Source: Theocolax elegans (Eukaryota > Arthropoda > Insecta > Hymenoptera > Cerocephalidae). From it: a stretch of 64,000 nucleotides of DNA. The position numbers and the translations under genes are program-made. Positions 13,104 to 27,200 of this stretch are shown piece after piece (the first letter of the stretch is position 1; every line of letters begins with the position of its first letter). Below the pieces are notes generated by a model. That model was not told the origin of the DNA. It did no database searches and saw only the letters and a list, made by a program, of their open reading frames with translations. The stretch covers positions 4,748,001 to 4,812,000 of the forward strand of contig CM047425.1 of NCBI GenBank assembly GCA_026168455.1. The letters are read 5' to 3'.

Positions 13104-15218
13104 GATATTTATGTATAGTTTCATTGTATAATAATTGTGGTTGTAAAATTTAAATGTGTATTATGTAAATAAAATAAGAATATAAAATGATCGATGTATT
13201 TATGTGCATTCTAAATTATGTAAGAGAGTGCCTTATTTTATAATATTTATCGAAAAACTTTGTAATTGTTATTATAAGTAAAATTTATTATATACTTTTG
13301 TATATAAATTGCCTATAAAAATAAATGTACTATTTAATGAAAATAAAATGTAAGATATACGAATTGATTGAATGGTCATTTAAAGTTTTTCACGATAGTA
13401 ACGTAAATTTATTAAAATTTCAATTCCGAGTATTTACATTGGTGAGTGCGGCTCTGTTAAAGGATATATCTGTAAAGTTTCTTATACTTATTAAAAGTAT
13501 ACAATCTATAGAAAGTTATAAATTTTAGTGTGACTAATATTACGATTTTTCATATATACAATATACAGGTAATGTATATCTATTTCTATTTGTCTGTTAC
13601 TCTTTTATTTTTATTTATTATATGTTAATTTTTTATTTATCATTTATTTAGATTGATCGTTTCAGTGGTTAAATAATTTTTTTTATTTACTATACTGTTT
13701 ATTAAAAATGATATTTTAATGAGAAAATAGTATGAGATGTATAAGGCTTATTATGATCATTATAATAATTATTTTTTTTAAACAGATTTGCAGTCGGTAA
13801 GGTAGGTATAATTACTGATTTATATATGTAAAGTAAATATTTATTAGTAAAACTAGCGAATTGTTGAATTTTAATTCTCGTACTAGATTGCGCATTTAAG
13901 CGTTTGGGTAAATGAATACATTTTTTTCATCAGTTTTTAATGAGTAATTTTAACAATTATACATTTTTTTATGTTTATTCCTTCGTACATAATATGCTTA
14001 AAAAATTAGAATAATAATAAAATAATATATCAACAAATGGTGAACTCAATATTAAAAATAAATTGTTGAAAAAGACGTACGCAGTCAATTTATACATTGT
14101 ATAAAATCAATCAATACTTATTTACATTACAAAAATTCATTTCAACTTCTAAGTTATATATATGACTTAACAAACAAATAAACTGCAAGCTGCAAGAGTC
14201 CTCGAGAAATCCAAAAAAAAAGTGTCCACCCACTAAGTGAAATCCAAGAATCACTGAACAACAACAAAAACAACAAGAACGACAATGACGACGACTCGGC
14301 GATACTTTACGTAAATTACTTATATATATTATTATATTTGAACGACGACATCGAAATATCCAAATATCCACGTGACCTGTATCGACACATCCGGATAAAG
14401 GTATATAGATGCCATAAAGGCCGGCTTGCAATACGACGTCGATGTATACCTTCGTTATATACGCGATGTTTATGTAAAAACGAGTGGCTCGATCTGCCGG
14501 TGTGTTAATACTTGAACTTCGTGTATGTATCGGTGTGTATATTATATACGTGGTTAAGCGCGAGAAAGAGAGAGAAAGCTATAGCGTGGTTTTGGTAAAA
14601 ACGCGTTTCCTCTTTGCGGCCCAATCAGGTGTCCGATTCGAGGTACGCAGCTCTATCGCTCCTGTGTGTGTCGACGTACATATATATCTATATATATCGT
14701 CGTCGCCGCGCTCGCTCATTCGTCTCTCTTTTTCTCTCTCGCTCGCTCGTTCTCCCTTCCCAAAAAGAGTACACTCATACATGTATACATGTACACACGG
14801 AGAGCAGAGAGAGAGAGAGAGCGAGTTGATGTGGTGGTGTGTGGTGACGAGAAGAGAGCGCGGGGGCCCTCCCGGAAAGTAAGGAAGGAGAGAAAAAATA
14901 TATTGTTATAATATACTTTATACATATTATACATTTACGAGGAAAAACCCGACGCCTCTGATACACAGCCCACACAAGTATCGTTGGACCCACAAAGTAG
15001 TTGAATATTATTATACATATATATATATATACATATATACACATATATATATATACGCGCGGGGGGGGGGCCTCTATCGAAGGATAGTTTTAAGATCGGT
15101 GAAGAACGTCCCCGATGTTGCTCGTCCGATGCGGACTACATGCCCTTGTCGCGGACGACTCACGGGGTAGGCGAGATACCGACGGCGGGGGAGGCGGCGA
15201 GGTTTCGTGGACACCGAA

Positions 15219-15246
15219 GAAAGCTTCAAACCTGTTTGAAGCTTTC
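15219..15246 (+). promoter_or_regulatory. Perfect inverted repeat / hairpin in the CNOT1 5' leader
   Basis: GAAAGCTTCAAAC (15219-15231) and GTTTGAAGCTTTC (15234-15246) are exact reverse complements separated by CT. As RNA this forms a 12-bp stem with a 4-nt loop, extendable by ACC (15213-15215) pairing with GGT (15249-15251) across a small internal loop. It ends 20 nt before the start codon, where it could hinder scanning or bind a regulator. Confidence 0.75.
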
Positions 15247-15258
15247 GAGGTCGGTTTC

Positions 15259-15270
15259 ATGGAACTATGA
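15259..15270 (+). other. Three-codon upstream ORF with ATGA stop/start overlap at CNOT1
   Basis: ATG GAA CTA TGA lies directly before the main ORF. Its TGA stop (15268-15270) overlaps the CNOT1 ATG (15267-15269) as ATGA. The upstream ATG has weak -3 context but G at +4; the main ATG has A at -3. This favours leaky scanning or stop-start reinitiation. Confidence 0.65.
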
Positions 15271-18200
15271 ACCTGGACTCGTTGTCTTTTACTTTGTCAC
15301 AAATCAGTTATTTGGTTGCGAGTTTGTCTAAGAAAAACTTTCAGGACAGCTGCCAGGAAATATCGGTTGTAAGTATTATTGCGACGCGTTTCATTCTTTT
15401 ATCAGATTCTCTCTATCGCTCTTCCTACCCATCTATACCCCCCCATATACCTTTATTCTTTTTATTTTTACTTTATTACAACTTTATCATATGTATCGAA
15501 GGATTTGTATTTGTCATTTATTAAGAATTGAATGATCGATTGCTCTGGTATAACATTTTTGAGGAACCGATACAATAAAAGATTGGTAGTCGGTGTGAGA
15601 AACAGTTTTAAAGTAAGTGGAGCAGAGCACTCGAGTACATATATATATCTGTATATACAGGCACACATATAAAATAGTACTGAAATGGTTAAGAGATTTA
15701 ATTATATATTACATGATGATTAGTCAAATTTGAAAGTTTACTTGCAATCGTATTTTTTTAAACATTGCGCAGCAAATCCAGTTGCTACAACGATACAAGG
15801 TTTTATGTATTACTACTGCAATGTACTATCAATTCTTTTACATTCAGAATATTTTTAATGCTGTATTGCAAAATCAAGGACACTTACAAACTAATTTACA
15901 TTTCTTTGGTTTTCTATAATTGGTCTGATATATTGCATATGTGTTTTAAATAATACTTGCAGATTCGTATAATTAATGATCATATACTTTTTATAGCTTC
16001 AAAAAATATTTTATTAATCAGTATTTGATAATATAATATTATATAGCTATCGAGATATTTCATGAAATTTGATGCTTTGACTGTACATAACCAATATTAA
16101 TTTAATATGTACAGTAAGAATAGTTTTATTTAATAAATGCTAAGTATCTTGTAATTTATATATATAGCAATAACAAAAATTTGTTGGACAGATAGACTAT
16201 TAGATTCATTTATTTAAATTAACTATTACTCCATCATTAAAATCAAATAAGAATATACTAAAAATTTGCAATTACTCCAATTTGGTATTAGATATTTTAT
16301 TAAGAATCTACATAAATATTAATAAATGTACTTACAAAAAAACATATTTTATAATTATTTAATAATGATTGATAGTTCTAACAAAAGAAACTAAAATTAT
16401 ACCTAATTAACTCATACTTTCATTATATTAAATCTTATCTAATACATGAGTAATAATTTCTTCTATTACATACAAACTTTTTATTGGTTACATGTACATG
16501 TATTACATATTTATATATTCATATTTCTGTATATGTGTTTAAATATGTGTGTTTAATATTTAAAACATTCATTCTTAAATTTATAATGTTTATTTCTAAG
16601 ATATATATAGGTATATATACTACAAACATACTGCTATAAAAAAAGAAAACTTTATTTTTTTCCAGTTTTATCTAATATTTAAAGATAAATTACTAAATAA
16701 GTATTTACATTTATTAGTAACTCATAGTTTCAATCATATCACTAAAAGAAGGTTAAAAACATTTATTTAGACTCCCCTCTTACATATTATTAATATTGTA
16801 ATTTCTATTAGTAACTATTCAATAATCATTAAATATTTATTTTATCTTATTTTTATTTTACTGTAAGTATTGCAGTAATTCATATTTAATACTATCTATT
16901 ATCTCTATACAAATAAGAATGTATAAACTTATAAATAACAAACTAGGAAACAGTATTTATAAAAAAAATTTTCTAACACAGTTGGTACGGTGGAAGGGTC
17001 TGGAGGCAGACCGACATTTATTGCGTTGTTTGTTCTCACATATTGACTTCTCAACTGGAGAACCACCTGAACCAAATTTTAAGGACTATTATCAAGTGCA
17101 GTTATTGAAGCAAGAGTGTACTAATCTTCTTTGTAAACCATCGCTTGTGTCCAACCTCTGTTTTGCCATTGACTATCCATTTCATTATAAAAATGTAAGT
17201 TAATAATTTATAAAGAAACAAATATTTTATTAATGAACTAAAATATGAATTCTTACAACAATAATAATAATTAATTATTTTTATTCTTTACTTCCAGCGT
17301 ATTTTTCCATCACCAAAGTTTTTTCAACACTTACGTAAAGTGATTGGTTTGTCATTGGTACAAGAGGTTGCCTTTGCAATAGCCCTTCAACGTTCGCAAA
17401 ATTCTGATATATCTGCTTGTGCAACTGAACACGTGCAGAAGCAACTGCCTGATTTGATAAAGAATTATATAAACGCAGACAACAATAAAAAACAAAGCGA
17501 AGAGGGCCTGCACGATACATCCCCAGAGATCTTACATCTCATATTAAGTTACGTATTCGAGGAGTCATCTAAACTTGAACTCTCCTCGGAAACCAAAGAA
17601 AAATTTTTGAAGTGTTTGAGGCGCGATTTTCCCCGTGAGCTGGTACCAGTGGTCTTAGCACCACTCTTGTATCCAGGTGACGGGGAAACTACATTAAAAC
17701 CCTTTGAATTAAACATGGCTACCAACCAAATGGTAAAATTTCATTGTTAGTTTTTCATAATTAACATTTTTATGGCAACATCTAATTTCAACTTGTTTAT
17801 TTTTAGGAAAATACAAACTTGGTAGAGCTGATTATGGAATTAGGATATGGTTTTACCAACAACGTAGAAGAATGCCGTACAAGTTTAGCGAGCCTAGGAG
17901 CTCGAGAATTAACAGCACGATGCGTTGCCAAAGTTTTAGCTTATATGGCTCGCACCTGCAATGGTCTAGAAGACGCAGGAGGACTTCACTCATTTTGGGA
18001 AAACTCTGGTGCTAATCAGGATAACAAAGAAAAATTAAGCGAGGTTCCAACCACATGGAATGTTGAAGTGTTTGTACAAGCTGTTAAAGAAACAGTAAGT
18101 AGTTTAGAAATTAGTAATTGAATTTAAATTTTCTTATTATTTATTTATAAATTAATTTCAATAATTAAATTATTTCAGAATTCATCATTATCATGGAACG

Positions 18201-21200
18201 AAGTGATAGCCAAACTCGATCATGCAGAATTTGTAATCAAAGATCGACAAGGTTTAAGTCTATTAATCAATGGACTTCGTCTTGGGCTTCAAAATCAAGG
18301 TTATCCATTAGATGTTTTTCCTGTGGAGTTATTTTATCGGCACTGGGAGAACGTCAAAGGTCAATGTTCGCTCATCCAACAAGTTTTGAAACATCCAGAT
18401 ATTTTTTGCTTCGCCGATTACCCTTACCATTCGGTCACAACAGATGTACTCAAAACAGCACCCGAGGCTGATAGTAAAGAAGCTCAAACGTGGCGTTCGT
18501 TAAACGTAGTTGAATTATTACTTCATATGGGTGAGCGAGGATTATACGCACCTGTACAAGAAATATTCAAATGGCCAATTCAACACTGTCCAGATATTCT
18601 TGTACTTGCACTACTACAAATCAATCCACCAATTACTATACTTAGGTAAATTCATAGCTTCAAACAAATCATTTAATAGTAGTAATTTATACAGAGCAAA
18701 ATCTTGTATTTACCAAATGAATTAATTTTATACAGACAAGAATTACTGAGTGCGCTGATGCCGATTTTCCTTGGTAACCATCCAAACAGCGCTGTGATTC
18801 TTCACCATGCGTGGCATACCAATAATATTAAAATCAAAACCATCATAATGCACGCTATGGCAGAGTGGTATTTACGGGGTGATCATGACCAAACGCGACT
18901 CTCACGGATTCTCGATGTAGCTCAGGATCTCAAAGCTCTTTCAGCTCTTCTCAACGCACAATCTTTTCCTTTCGTCATTGATCTCGCTTGTCTCGCGTCT
19001 AGACGAGAGTATCTTAAACTTGAAAAGTGGCTCACAGATAAAATACGTGATCATGGCGAGGCTTTTGTTGCCGCTTGCGTCAAATTTTTACAAAGGAGAT
19101 GTCCACAAGTTATGGGACCTGCGATCAAAGAAGATCCTACTGTACCTAAAGCAAGCCAATTGCCTCAAGAAACGCTAACTACGATACTCCATTGTCTGCA
19201 AGTTTGCGTTGGGTGAGTTTATTGAGTACTTAATTAACATAGAATTTGCATTTCGTATCAACTATTTTGTTACATGATATTTTCACATAATTTTCACAAT
19301 TTTTTTCCTAAAATTAACCAGATACTATGCATTTATATCTTTAATGCTCCTTTATAAATAATTCAATTGAATTTTATATACAGTAATAGTTGTATTAAAC
19401 TGATGATTTAATGCAAAAAAATAATTAAAAATACATTATTTTGCTTTGTGTAGCAGTGTGTCACAAGAATGTTCTGACGCAATTATGAACATGGTACAAA
19501 ACTGTAGTTTAATGCTCAGCAAAGGAACGCTCAGCCGGTTACCACCACCTGTATTAAGACACAGAACACTTGAAACTTTCAATCCAGCATTAAGTGGACA
19601 GGTATTTTATTTAATTTTACAATAAATATATAACAATCTTTAAAAATATAGCATACATAAAACTATAAGGATAGTGTACAACAATGCCTATTTTATCCAT
19701 TCCTAGCTCTTCTCAACAAAACAAGTGGATACTTTGACAAATCTTAACTCAAGCTTAGCTACAATGAATTTAAGTACAAGTTTAGGTCCACCAAGCAATT
19801 CAGCCTTTAATCTACCAGGCACATTAGGTCCCTTGGTATCAGCACCAGGTTCGCCATCACGTTTAATGGGACCCTCACCATCTCCATTTCCAATGTTACC
19901 TTTATCATCTCAGCTACATTCTGGTCCTGTGGGAACACAAGGTTCGTCAGTAATTCCAGGAGGAGCTACGATAGGAGGACTTAATCGTCTTGGACCTCCT
20001 TCAGCAATTGAAAAGACTCGAACGCTAGAGACATCGCACCTCTTTCCAGATATGGGTCAAAATGTATCAAAGGAAATCGAAGACGAGGCCAATGGTTACT
20101 TTCAAAGAATTTACAATCATCCACCACATCCAACTCTCTCAATCGACGAAGTATTGGACATGCTTAAGAAGTTTCAAGATTCGAATATCAAGAGGGAGCG
20201 CGACGTCTTCCATTGCATGTTGCGTAATTTGATTGAAGAGTACAGATTTTTCCCTCAGGTAGGTTAATAATTGATTTTATAATGCATATTTTTTATCAAA
20301 AAATATTTATGATTTTTTTTGACTAAAATACTGAAATTATAATTATAACTATACCTTCTCTTCAATTTCTTTATTTTAATAACATCTTTTTACATTGTAC
20401 AAATATAATTTTGTGTGTATTTTATTTATGTGTACTGCTATTTTGTGTATTAACTCACTGCAAAAATGTTATATGTATTGTGTTTATTATATACCTTTAG
20501 TACCCGGACAAAGAACTGCACATCACAGCTCAGCTCTTCGGTGGTATAATCGAACGTGGCCTTGTCAATAGCTATGTAACGTTAGGCCTCGCTTTGCGTT
20601 TCGTATTAGAAGGTTTACGTAAACCCGAGGGTAACAAAATGTATTACTTTGGCATAGCTGCTTTAGATCGTTTTAAAACCCGTCTGAAGGAGTACACAAC
20701 CTATTGTGAACATGTACGCAGCATCCAGCATTTTAATGAATTTCCACCACATTTAATGGAATATGTCGAGTATGGATTGCAAGGCCAAGAGCCACCTACG
20801 CGTCCACAAGGTCAAGTTTTACCAAAGTCTATAGCTGCTATGCTAGCACCAGTTACAACGCCGTATAAAACTGTAACAACTACGACAATCACAACTACGA
20901 CGACTCAAGCGAAACCGTCGACTACTCCTACTACTTCGTTGTCTGCTAGACCCTCGATTGCAAATGCAACTAATATTGATACTTTATTGGTGGCTACTGA
21001 TAAAGAGGAGAAGATTACGTCACCACCCGAGGCTCTTCAGGATAAGACAGCGTTTATTTTTAATAATTTGAGTCAGCTAAATTTGCAGCAGAAATGTGAT
21101 GAAATAAGGGATATTGTTACCGAAGAATACTGGCCTTGGATGGCTCAGTATCTTGTGATGAAAAGAGCTAGTATTGAATTAAATTTTCACGCTCTGTATT

Positions 21201-24200
21201 CTAATTTTTTGGATTGCTTAAAAGTACCGGATGTTAATAGAATGGTTACAAGAGAAACGTTTAGGTAGGTTTATTCCTATCAATTTTAATATCAAATAAT
21301 ATATATATATATATAAAATATAAAATTAAACAAATTCTTAAATATATTAAACTTTTTTCATTTTAAGGAATATCAAAGTATTATTACGTAGCGACAAAGG
21401 CATTGCCAATTTCTCAGACCGTTCGCTACTAAAAAATCTGGGTCACTGGCTGGGTATGTTGACCCTCGGCCGAAACAAGCCAATTTTACACTTGGACATT
21501 GATCTTAAAAGTTTACTGGTTGAGGCCTACTGTAAAGGACAGCAGGAACTTCTTTATGTCGTACCCTTCGTTGCCAAAGTTCTAGAAAGTTGCGCAAAAA
21601 GCCGAGTTTTCCGTCCACCCAATCCGTGGACAATGGCAATCATGAATGTTCTAGCCGAATTACATCAAGAGCCCGATCTCAAACTTAATCTCAAATTCGA
21701 GATTGAAGTGCTATGTAAAAATTTGAGTATTGACGTAGCGGAATTAAAACCAGCGATTTACCTCAAGGATCCAGAGAAATTAGTAAATCTTGAATACCAA
21801 TTATCACAACCAAACAAGAAACAACAAGAAGTAGCCAATAATGCGAGCAACCAACAGCAAGTCCAACAGGGACCGGTTAGTTTCATAAAAAGTTTATTAA
21901 TTTTTTAAATTCTGTAACATGTAATTTCAACATTTCCTTTTATAATATAGCAACAAGGACAAGTTGAAGATTTAGTTGGACCATCTCCAGTTGTGGTTCA
22001 ACAGCAGCAACAGCAGCAACAACAGCAACAACAGCAGCAGCAGCAACAGCAGCAGCAACAACAGCAACAACAGCAGCAACAACAGCAGCAACAACAACAA
22101 CAGCAACAGCAAGCTGCCCCAGTTGCTAATACGACACCATCATTACCGACTGGTCCGCCAGAGCCACGCTTTAATTACATGGATATTTCAGTTACTAATA
22201 TGGCTAATATTGCACAGCATATTACTGTCAATAATAATTTGCCTCTATTCCAAGTAAGAAAACATTAACTATTTTATAATATTTAATTTGTTTTTATTGT
22301 TATAAAAAATAATTTGAATATATTATGTCAGTAACGAGCAAATACTCGTATAAATACTTGTAAAAATAATGTCATCTTTAATTTAACGGACATATTATCT
22401 CTACAAACGATTATTCTTTATTACAGGCTCATCCACACCTAAAAACATACGTTCGCCAAGCAGTCGAGCGTGCAATTCAGGAATGGATCCACCCTGTAGT
22501 TGATCGTTCTATTAAAATCGCTCTTACCACCACCGAACAAATCGTAAAGAAAGATTTTGCACTCGATCCCGATGAATCAAAAATGCGTATGGCTGCACGT
22601 CACATGGTTCGAAATTTGACTGCTGGAATGGCTATGATTACTTGCCGTGACCAAATTCTCGCCTCGATCAGTTCTAATCTTAAAAATGCTTTCCTCATGG
22701 CAATAATTGGTACTTCACCTCAACAAAAAGAACTCGCTGAACAAGCGGCTAATGTCGTAGCTGCAGACAATATGGAACTTGCCTGTGCATTTGTTCAGAA
22801 AACTGCAATTGAAAAGGCTATACCTGAGATGGATAAAAGATTACTTAATGAGATTGAATTGAGGAAGATAGCAAGGCAAGAGGGAAGGAGATATTGCGAT
22901 CCGTTGGCTAAATATCAAGCTGAACGTATGCCAGAACAGATAAGACTTAAGGTACTCAATCACAATAATTGAATTGTTTATTTATTAAAACACTATAAAT
23001 GAATTTTGGTTTTTATAATATTGTATACTTTTAGGTTGGAGGAGTAACAGCCCAACAAATGACAGTTTACGAAGAATTTGCTAGAAATATACCTGGATTT
23101 TTACCCCTATCAGAACGCGAAACTCAAACCTTATTTGTACCAAAAGCAATTGCTGAACCACCCGCAATACAACCATTTGCTACTAATGCATCTACTGCTG
23201 CTGCTATGGCAGTTGCAACAGCTCAGCAGGTTGCCTATGCTACTGCAGTAAGCAATGATGAAGTTGGTACTATGCTTGAAAAATTAGGAGGCGAGGTAAA
23301 CTAATTAAATTATTCTTCAATGATTAATTATATATTTGATGATTGATGATTGTAATCTGTGTTATACAAATATCTTGTTGTAGGTCGAATTATTACTTGC
23401 AACAATGGCACCGTCAGCCCCACCACCACAACATGCAGCTTTACACAGCTTGTTAGAATCGATCATATTAACGAGAAGATCTCGTGATGCAGGTGCTGCC
23501 ATGGGATTACTTAAGAAAGCTGTTGAGGGACTTTTAGATGGACCGACTTTATCAAGTGGCGTTATGGATTCCGAGATGCTCATGAGATATAGAGAATTAC
23601 ACCTTAGAATACTCAAGTGCTTGCAAGATCCCAGAGCTTATGGAATGCAGTGGACGAACAAACACATTACTAGATGCTTGATTGAGTGCAGAGAAGAATT
23701 TAAGTACAATTTTGAGGCTGTGGATTGTCTTACCAGGTAAAGAAACAAAATTTTAACTAATAACAATAAAAGTATAATTTTTAATGCTTTAAAAGATTAC
23801 ATCGATCAACTGAACTACATTGTACATAAAATTTGTAATTATTATCTGTTATTTTTCTCATATTAATATTTCATAAAATATTTTATTATGTGTTCTGAAA
23901 AATAACAAAAACTACAATATATTTGCAGATCTCATTTGATAAGCTTACCTCAGTACGATCTGGCATTGGCTCAAGCAATGGAGTCTGGTAATGCGATGGC
24001 GACAGCTTTCGCTATGCAGCTAGTCCAATTGTATTTAATCGACGAAAGACAAACGACTCATGTTACCGATTCTGATCTTTTCCACACTATTGAAGTTCTC
24101 GCTAGAATGGCATTACACAGAGCTCCTCCTGAAGGGTAAGTGTTTCATGTCTTTTTAATTGGATCTTTATGAATTTTACATTTTACTTAGATAAATTAAT

Positions 24201-27200
24201 TTTTAACAATATACTTGATTGTCTTGTTAGTTACATTAGTTAAATGATTCACATATTATAATTCTATAAAATGATTTAAGTATTTCTTTCTACAATAAAT
24301 AAAAGAACAATGTTAATAATTTAATCATTGATTTGTTATAGCATATCACTCTTTAGATTAAGCGCTCTAATCGAGTCATTAAGAGTCAATCATGATCCTG
24401 CAGTACTTACCGATAGAGCACCAGCTGGTCCTACTGCTCATATTCATTCCGGAATTCTTCAAGTTAGAGTAAGTACATACTTACAAATAAATTTTTTGTT
24501 GATTTTCATTTAATTTTTCTGACTACTATTCAAATACTTTTACAGGCGCGTGACTTCGAGGATCCACCAGGCCTGATGGAGAAAACTGAGTATTTGTTAC
24601 GTGAATGGGTAAACATGTATCATAATCCAACTCATGCTCGTGACCCTACCAAAGCTTTCGGCATTTTTGTCCACCAAATGAATATTCATGGAATCCTTAA
24701 AACCGACGATCTTATCACACGCTTCTTCAAACTCAGCACACAGATGTGCGTAGATCATTGTTATCGTGCACTAGCCGAAACCAACGCTGCTCCTTCGGTT
24801 GTAAGAGCCAAGTGCTTCCATACTGTTGATGCCTTTGTCAGGCTTGTTGCTTTGTTGGTTAAACACTCTGGCGACACAACTAATACTCATACGAAGATCA
24901 ATTTACTTAATAAGGTAGGTGACATATTTTTAATAGGTTTCGTTAAGGTATGTCTGATCTATGATCTGTTTATTTTGTGTAATTTTATTAAAAATTGCAA
25001 TATAAATATTATTGATCTGTTATTGTGCTCCATCTGCGTTACTGCTCATAGAACTGATCACTTCATACTTTCATTTTACAAGATAAATTAGAATCTGTGT
25101 AGCATAAATTTCGCGTGTCATATATTTGAAAGACCAATAAATTTTATATTATTTAAATAATAAATTTTATATTTAAATTTATATTATTCATAAATTATAA
25201 GAAGATTGGTACGTATTTTATAACAGAACTACATCCTATAACTTGCGTTTTAATCAACTTATAAAAGAAAAAATCTTCGCGCCTTCCTATGTCTTTTATT
25301 ATATAATTAATCGTTTGCGAAGGGGATAGAATAATACCTAACACGTATTATGGAAATTAATCTTTTACCCTCATTTAAGCTGTATACCTCAAAAAAGTTA
25401 TATATAATATAATGCTAATAATAAATAATAGAGCTTAAAGTTTAATTAAATTATGTTACATAAAGTAAAGTTGAATTAAAATTGTAGTTAATACATCTAT
25501 CACTATTCACTTTCTGCAATCATGTTTTGTATTCAGGTCCTAGGAATCGTAGCTGGGGTATTATTACAAGATCACGAAATGCGAGGTACCGATTTCCAAC
25601 AGTTACCGTATCATCGTATTTTCATTATGCTATTCCTCGAATTGTGTGCACCTGAACCGGTGCTCGAAGCAGTAAACTATCAAGTTCTTACTGCTTTCTG
25701 CCACACTTTACATATATTGCGTCCAGCTAAAGCTCCAGGTTTTTGTTACGCTTGGCTCGAACTTGTCTCCCACCGAGTTTTTATCGGCCGTATGCTTGCT
25801 ATTACACCGCAACAAAGATGCTGGGGTATTTATGCTCAATTACTCATCGATCTCTTCAAATACCTTGCTCCTTATTTGCGTAATGCTGAATTAGGTGAGT
25901 TTTTAATCATTAATTTTTCAATTTATGTAAATTATTATTTCTATTAAATATTATGAATACTTTTTATACATGTTTAATATTTAATTTAAAAAGTAGATTA
26001 AATATTTGATTAATTAATTTTTTTGCTTAGCAAAACCAGTTACACTACTGTACAAGGGTACACTTCGAGTTCTTTTGGTATTGCTACACGACTTCCCCGA
26101 GTTCCTATGTGATTATCATTATGGATTCTGTGATGTTATACCTCCTAACTGCATTCAAATGCGTAATCTTATTTTGAGCGCATTCCCTCGCAATATGCGT
26201 TTACCTGATCCATTCACACCAAACTTGAAAGTTGATATGCTGCAGGAAATTAATCTTGCACCTCGCGTCCTCACGAATTTTACATCGATGATACAACCTG
26301 TCACGTTCAAAAAGGAGTTGGACTCGTATCTTAAAGCTCGAGCACCAGTTACTTTTCTAGGAGATTTGCGCACTAATCTTCAGGTATTCAAAATTATATT
26401 TTTATTAATATTGTTCTTTAGAGTGAACAACTACATAAAAAATAAATTTAATAGAAAATAGTAAAATCAAAATTGAAAGGATGAGTACATGGTATTTTTC
26501 ATTAAAATTAATTGATTTATACATAAATAAAAGATTATTCTTTACTATGAAAAATAAATAATTTATATTTATAAAAATGAATACATTTCAAAATATTTAT
26601 TGTAAATGGAACTAACCAAACATAACCGTACTGTTATTTCCAGGTATCCCAGGAAGCAGGAATCCGATATAACATCCAATTGATGAACGCACTAGTTCTG
26701 TATGTCGGTACCCAAGCGATCGCTTTTATACGTAGTAAGGGACATACTCCAAGCATGTCTACAATCGCGCATTCTGCACATATGGACATCTTTCAAAATC
26801 TAGCTGTCGATCTTGATACCGAAGGTCGTTATCTCTTCCTCAATGCGATTGCCAATCAACTACGTTATCCAAACAGTCATACACATTACTTCAGCTGTAC
26901 TCTGCTTTATTTGTTCTCCGAGGCCAATACTGAGGCAATTCAAGAACAAATCACCAGAGTTTTACTTGAAAGACTAATTGTCAATCGACCTCATCCATGG
27001 GGTCTCTTGATCACTTTCATCGAGCTCATTAAAAATCCGAGCTACAAGTTCTGGCAGCATGAATTCGTACACTGCGCACACGAGATTGAGAAGTAAGTTG
27101 TTTTCTTTTATTAAGCTTTGTGGACTTCGTACCAGTACAGATTAAGCAATGTTTTTTATATATTTTAATAATATTGTTGGAAATTTTTTAAGCTTACTTT

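Larger units (their letters stand above)
9049..15100. other. Intergenic / 5' flanking DNA between divergent Mbs and CNOT1
   Basis: No protein-coding exon is supportable here. The ORFs are translations of CT, GA, TA and TATG-type simple repeats. The stretch at 10.3-10.8 kb and 14.45-15.1 kb is richer in G+C and pyrimidine/purine runs, as expected of promoters or non-coding first exons. A homopolymer of 11 C lies near 11.14 kb and one of about 10 G near 15.06 kb. Non-coding first exons of Mbs (minus) and CNOT1 (plus) probably lie in this interval but cannot be placed from sequence alone. Confidence 0.6.
15140..15331 (+). other. Upstream ORF overlapping the CNOT1 start out of frame
   Basis: A 63-codon ORF begins at an ATG in weak context (t at -3, c at +4) and runs through the CNOT1 ATG at 15267 in another frame, stopping within coding exon 1. 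If the mRNA starts upstream of 15140, translation of it would bypass the CNOT1 start. The 5' end of the transcript is unknown, so its inclusion is inferred. The peptide has no recognisable domain. Confidence 0.4.

Noticed and set aside
14484..15044. Several overlapping ORFs on both strands before CNOT1
   Set aside because: They translate CT/GA/TA simple repeats into Arg/Ser/Glu or Tyr/Ile runs and overlap each other in many frames; no domain or conserved start.
22000..22257. Asn/Ser-rich ORF over the poly-Q tract
   Set aside because: It is the shifted-frame reading of the CAA/CAG run within CNOT1.
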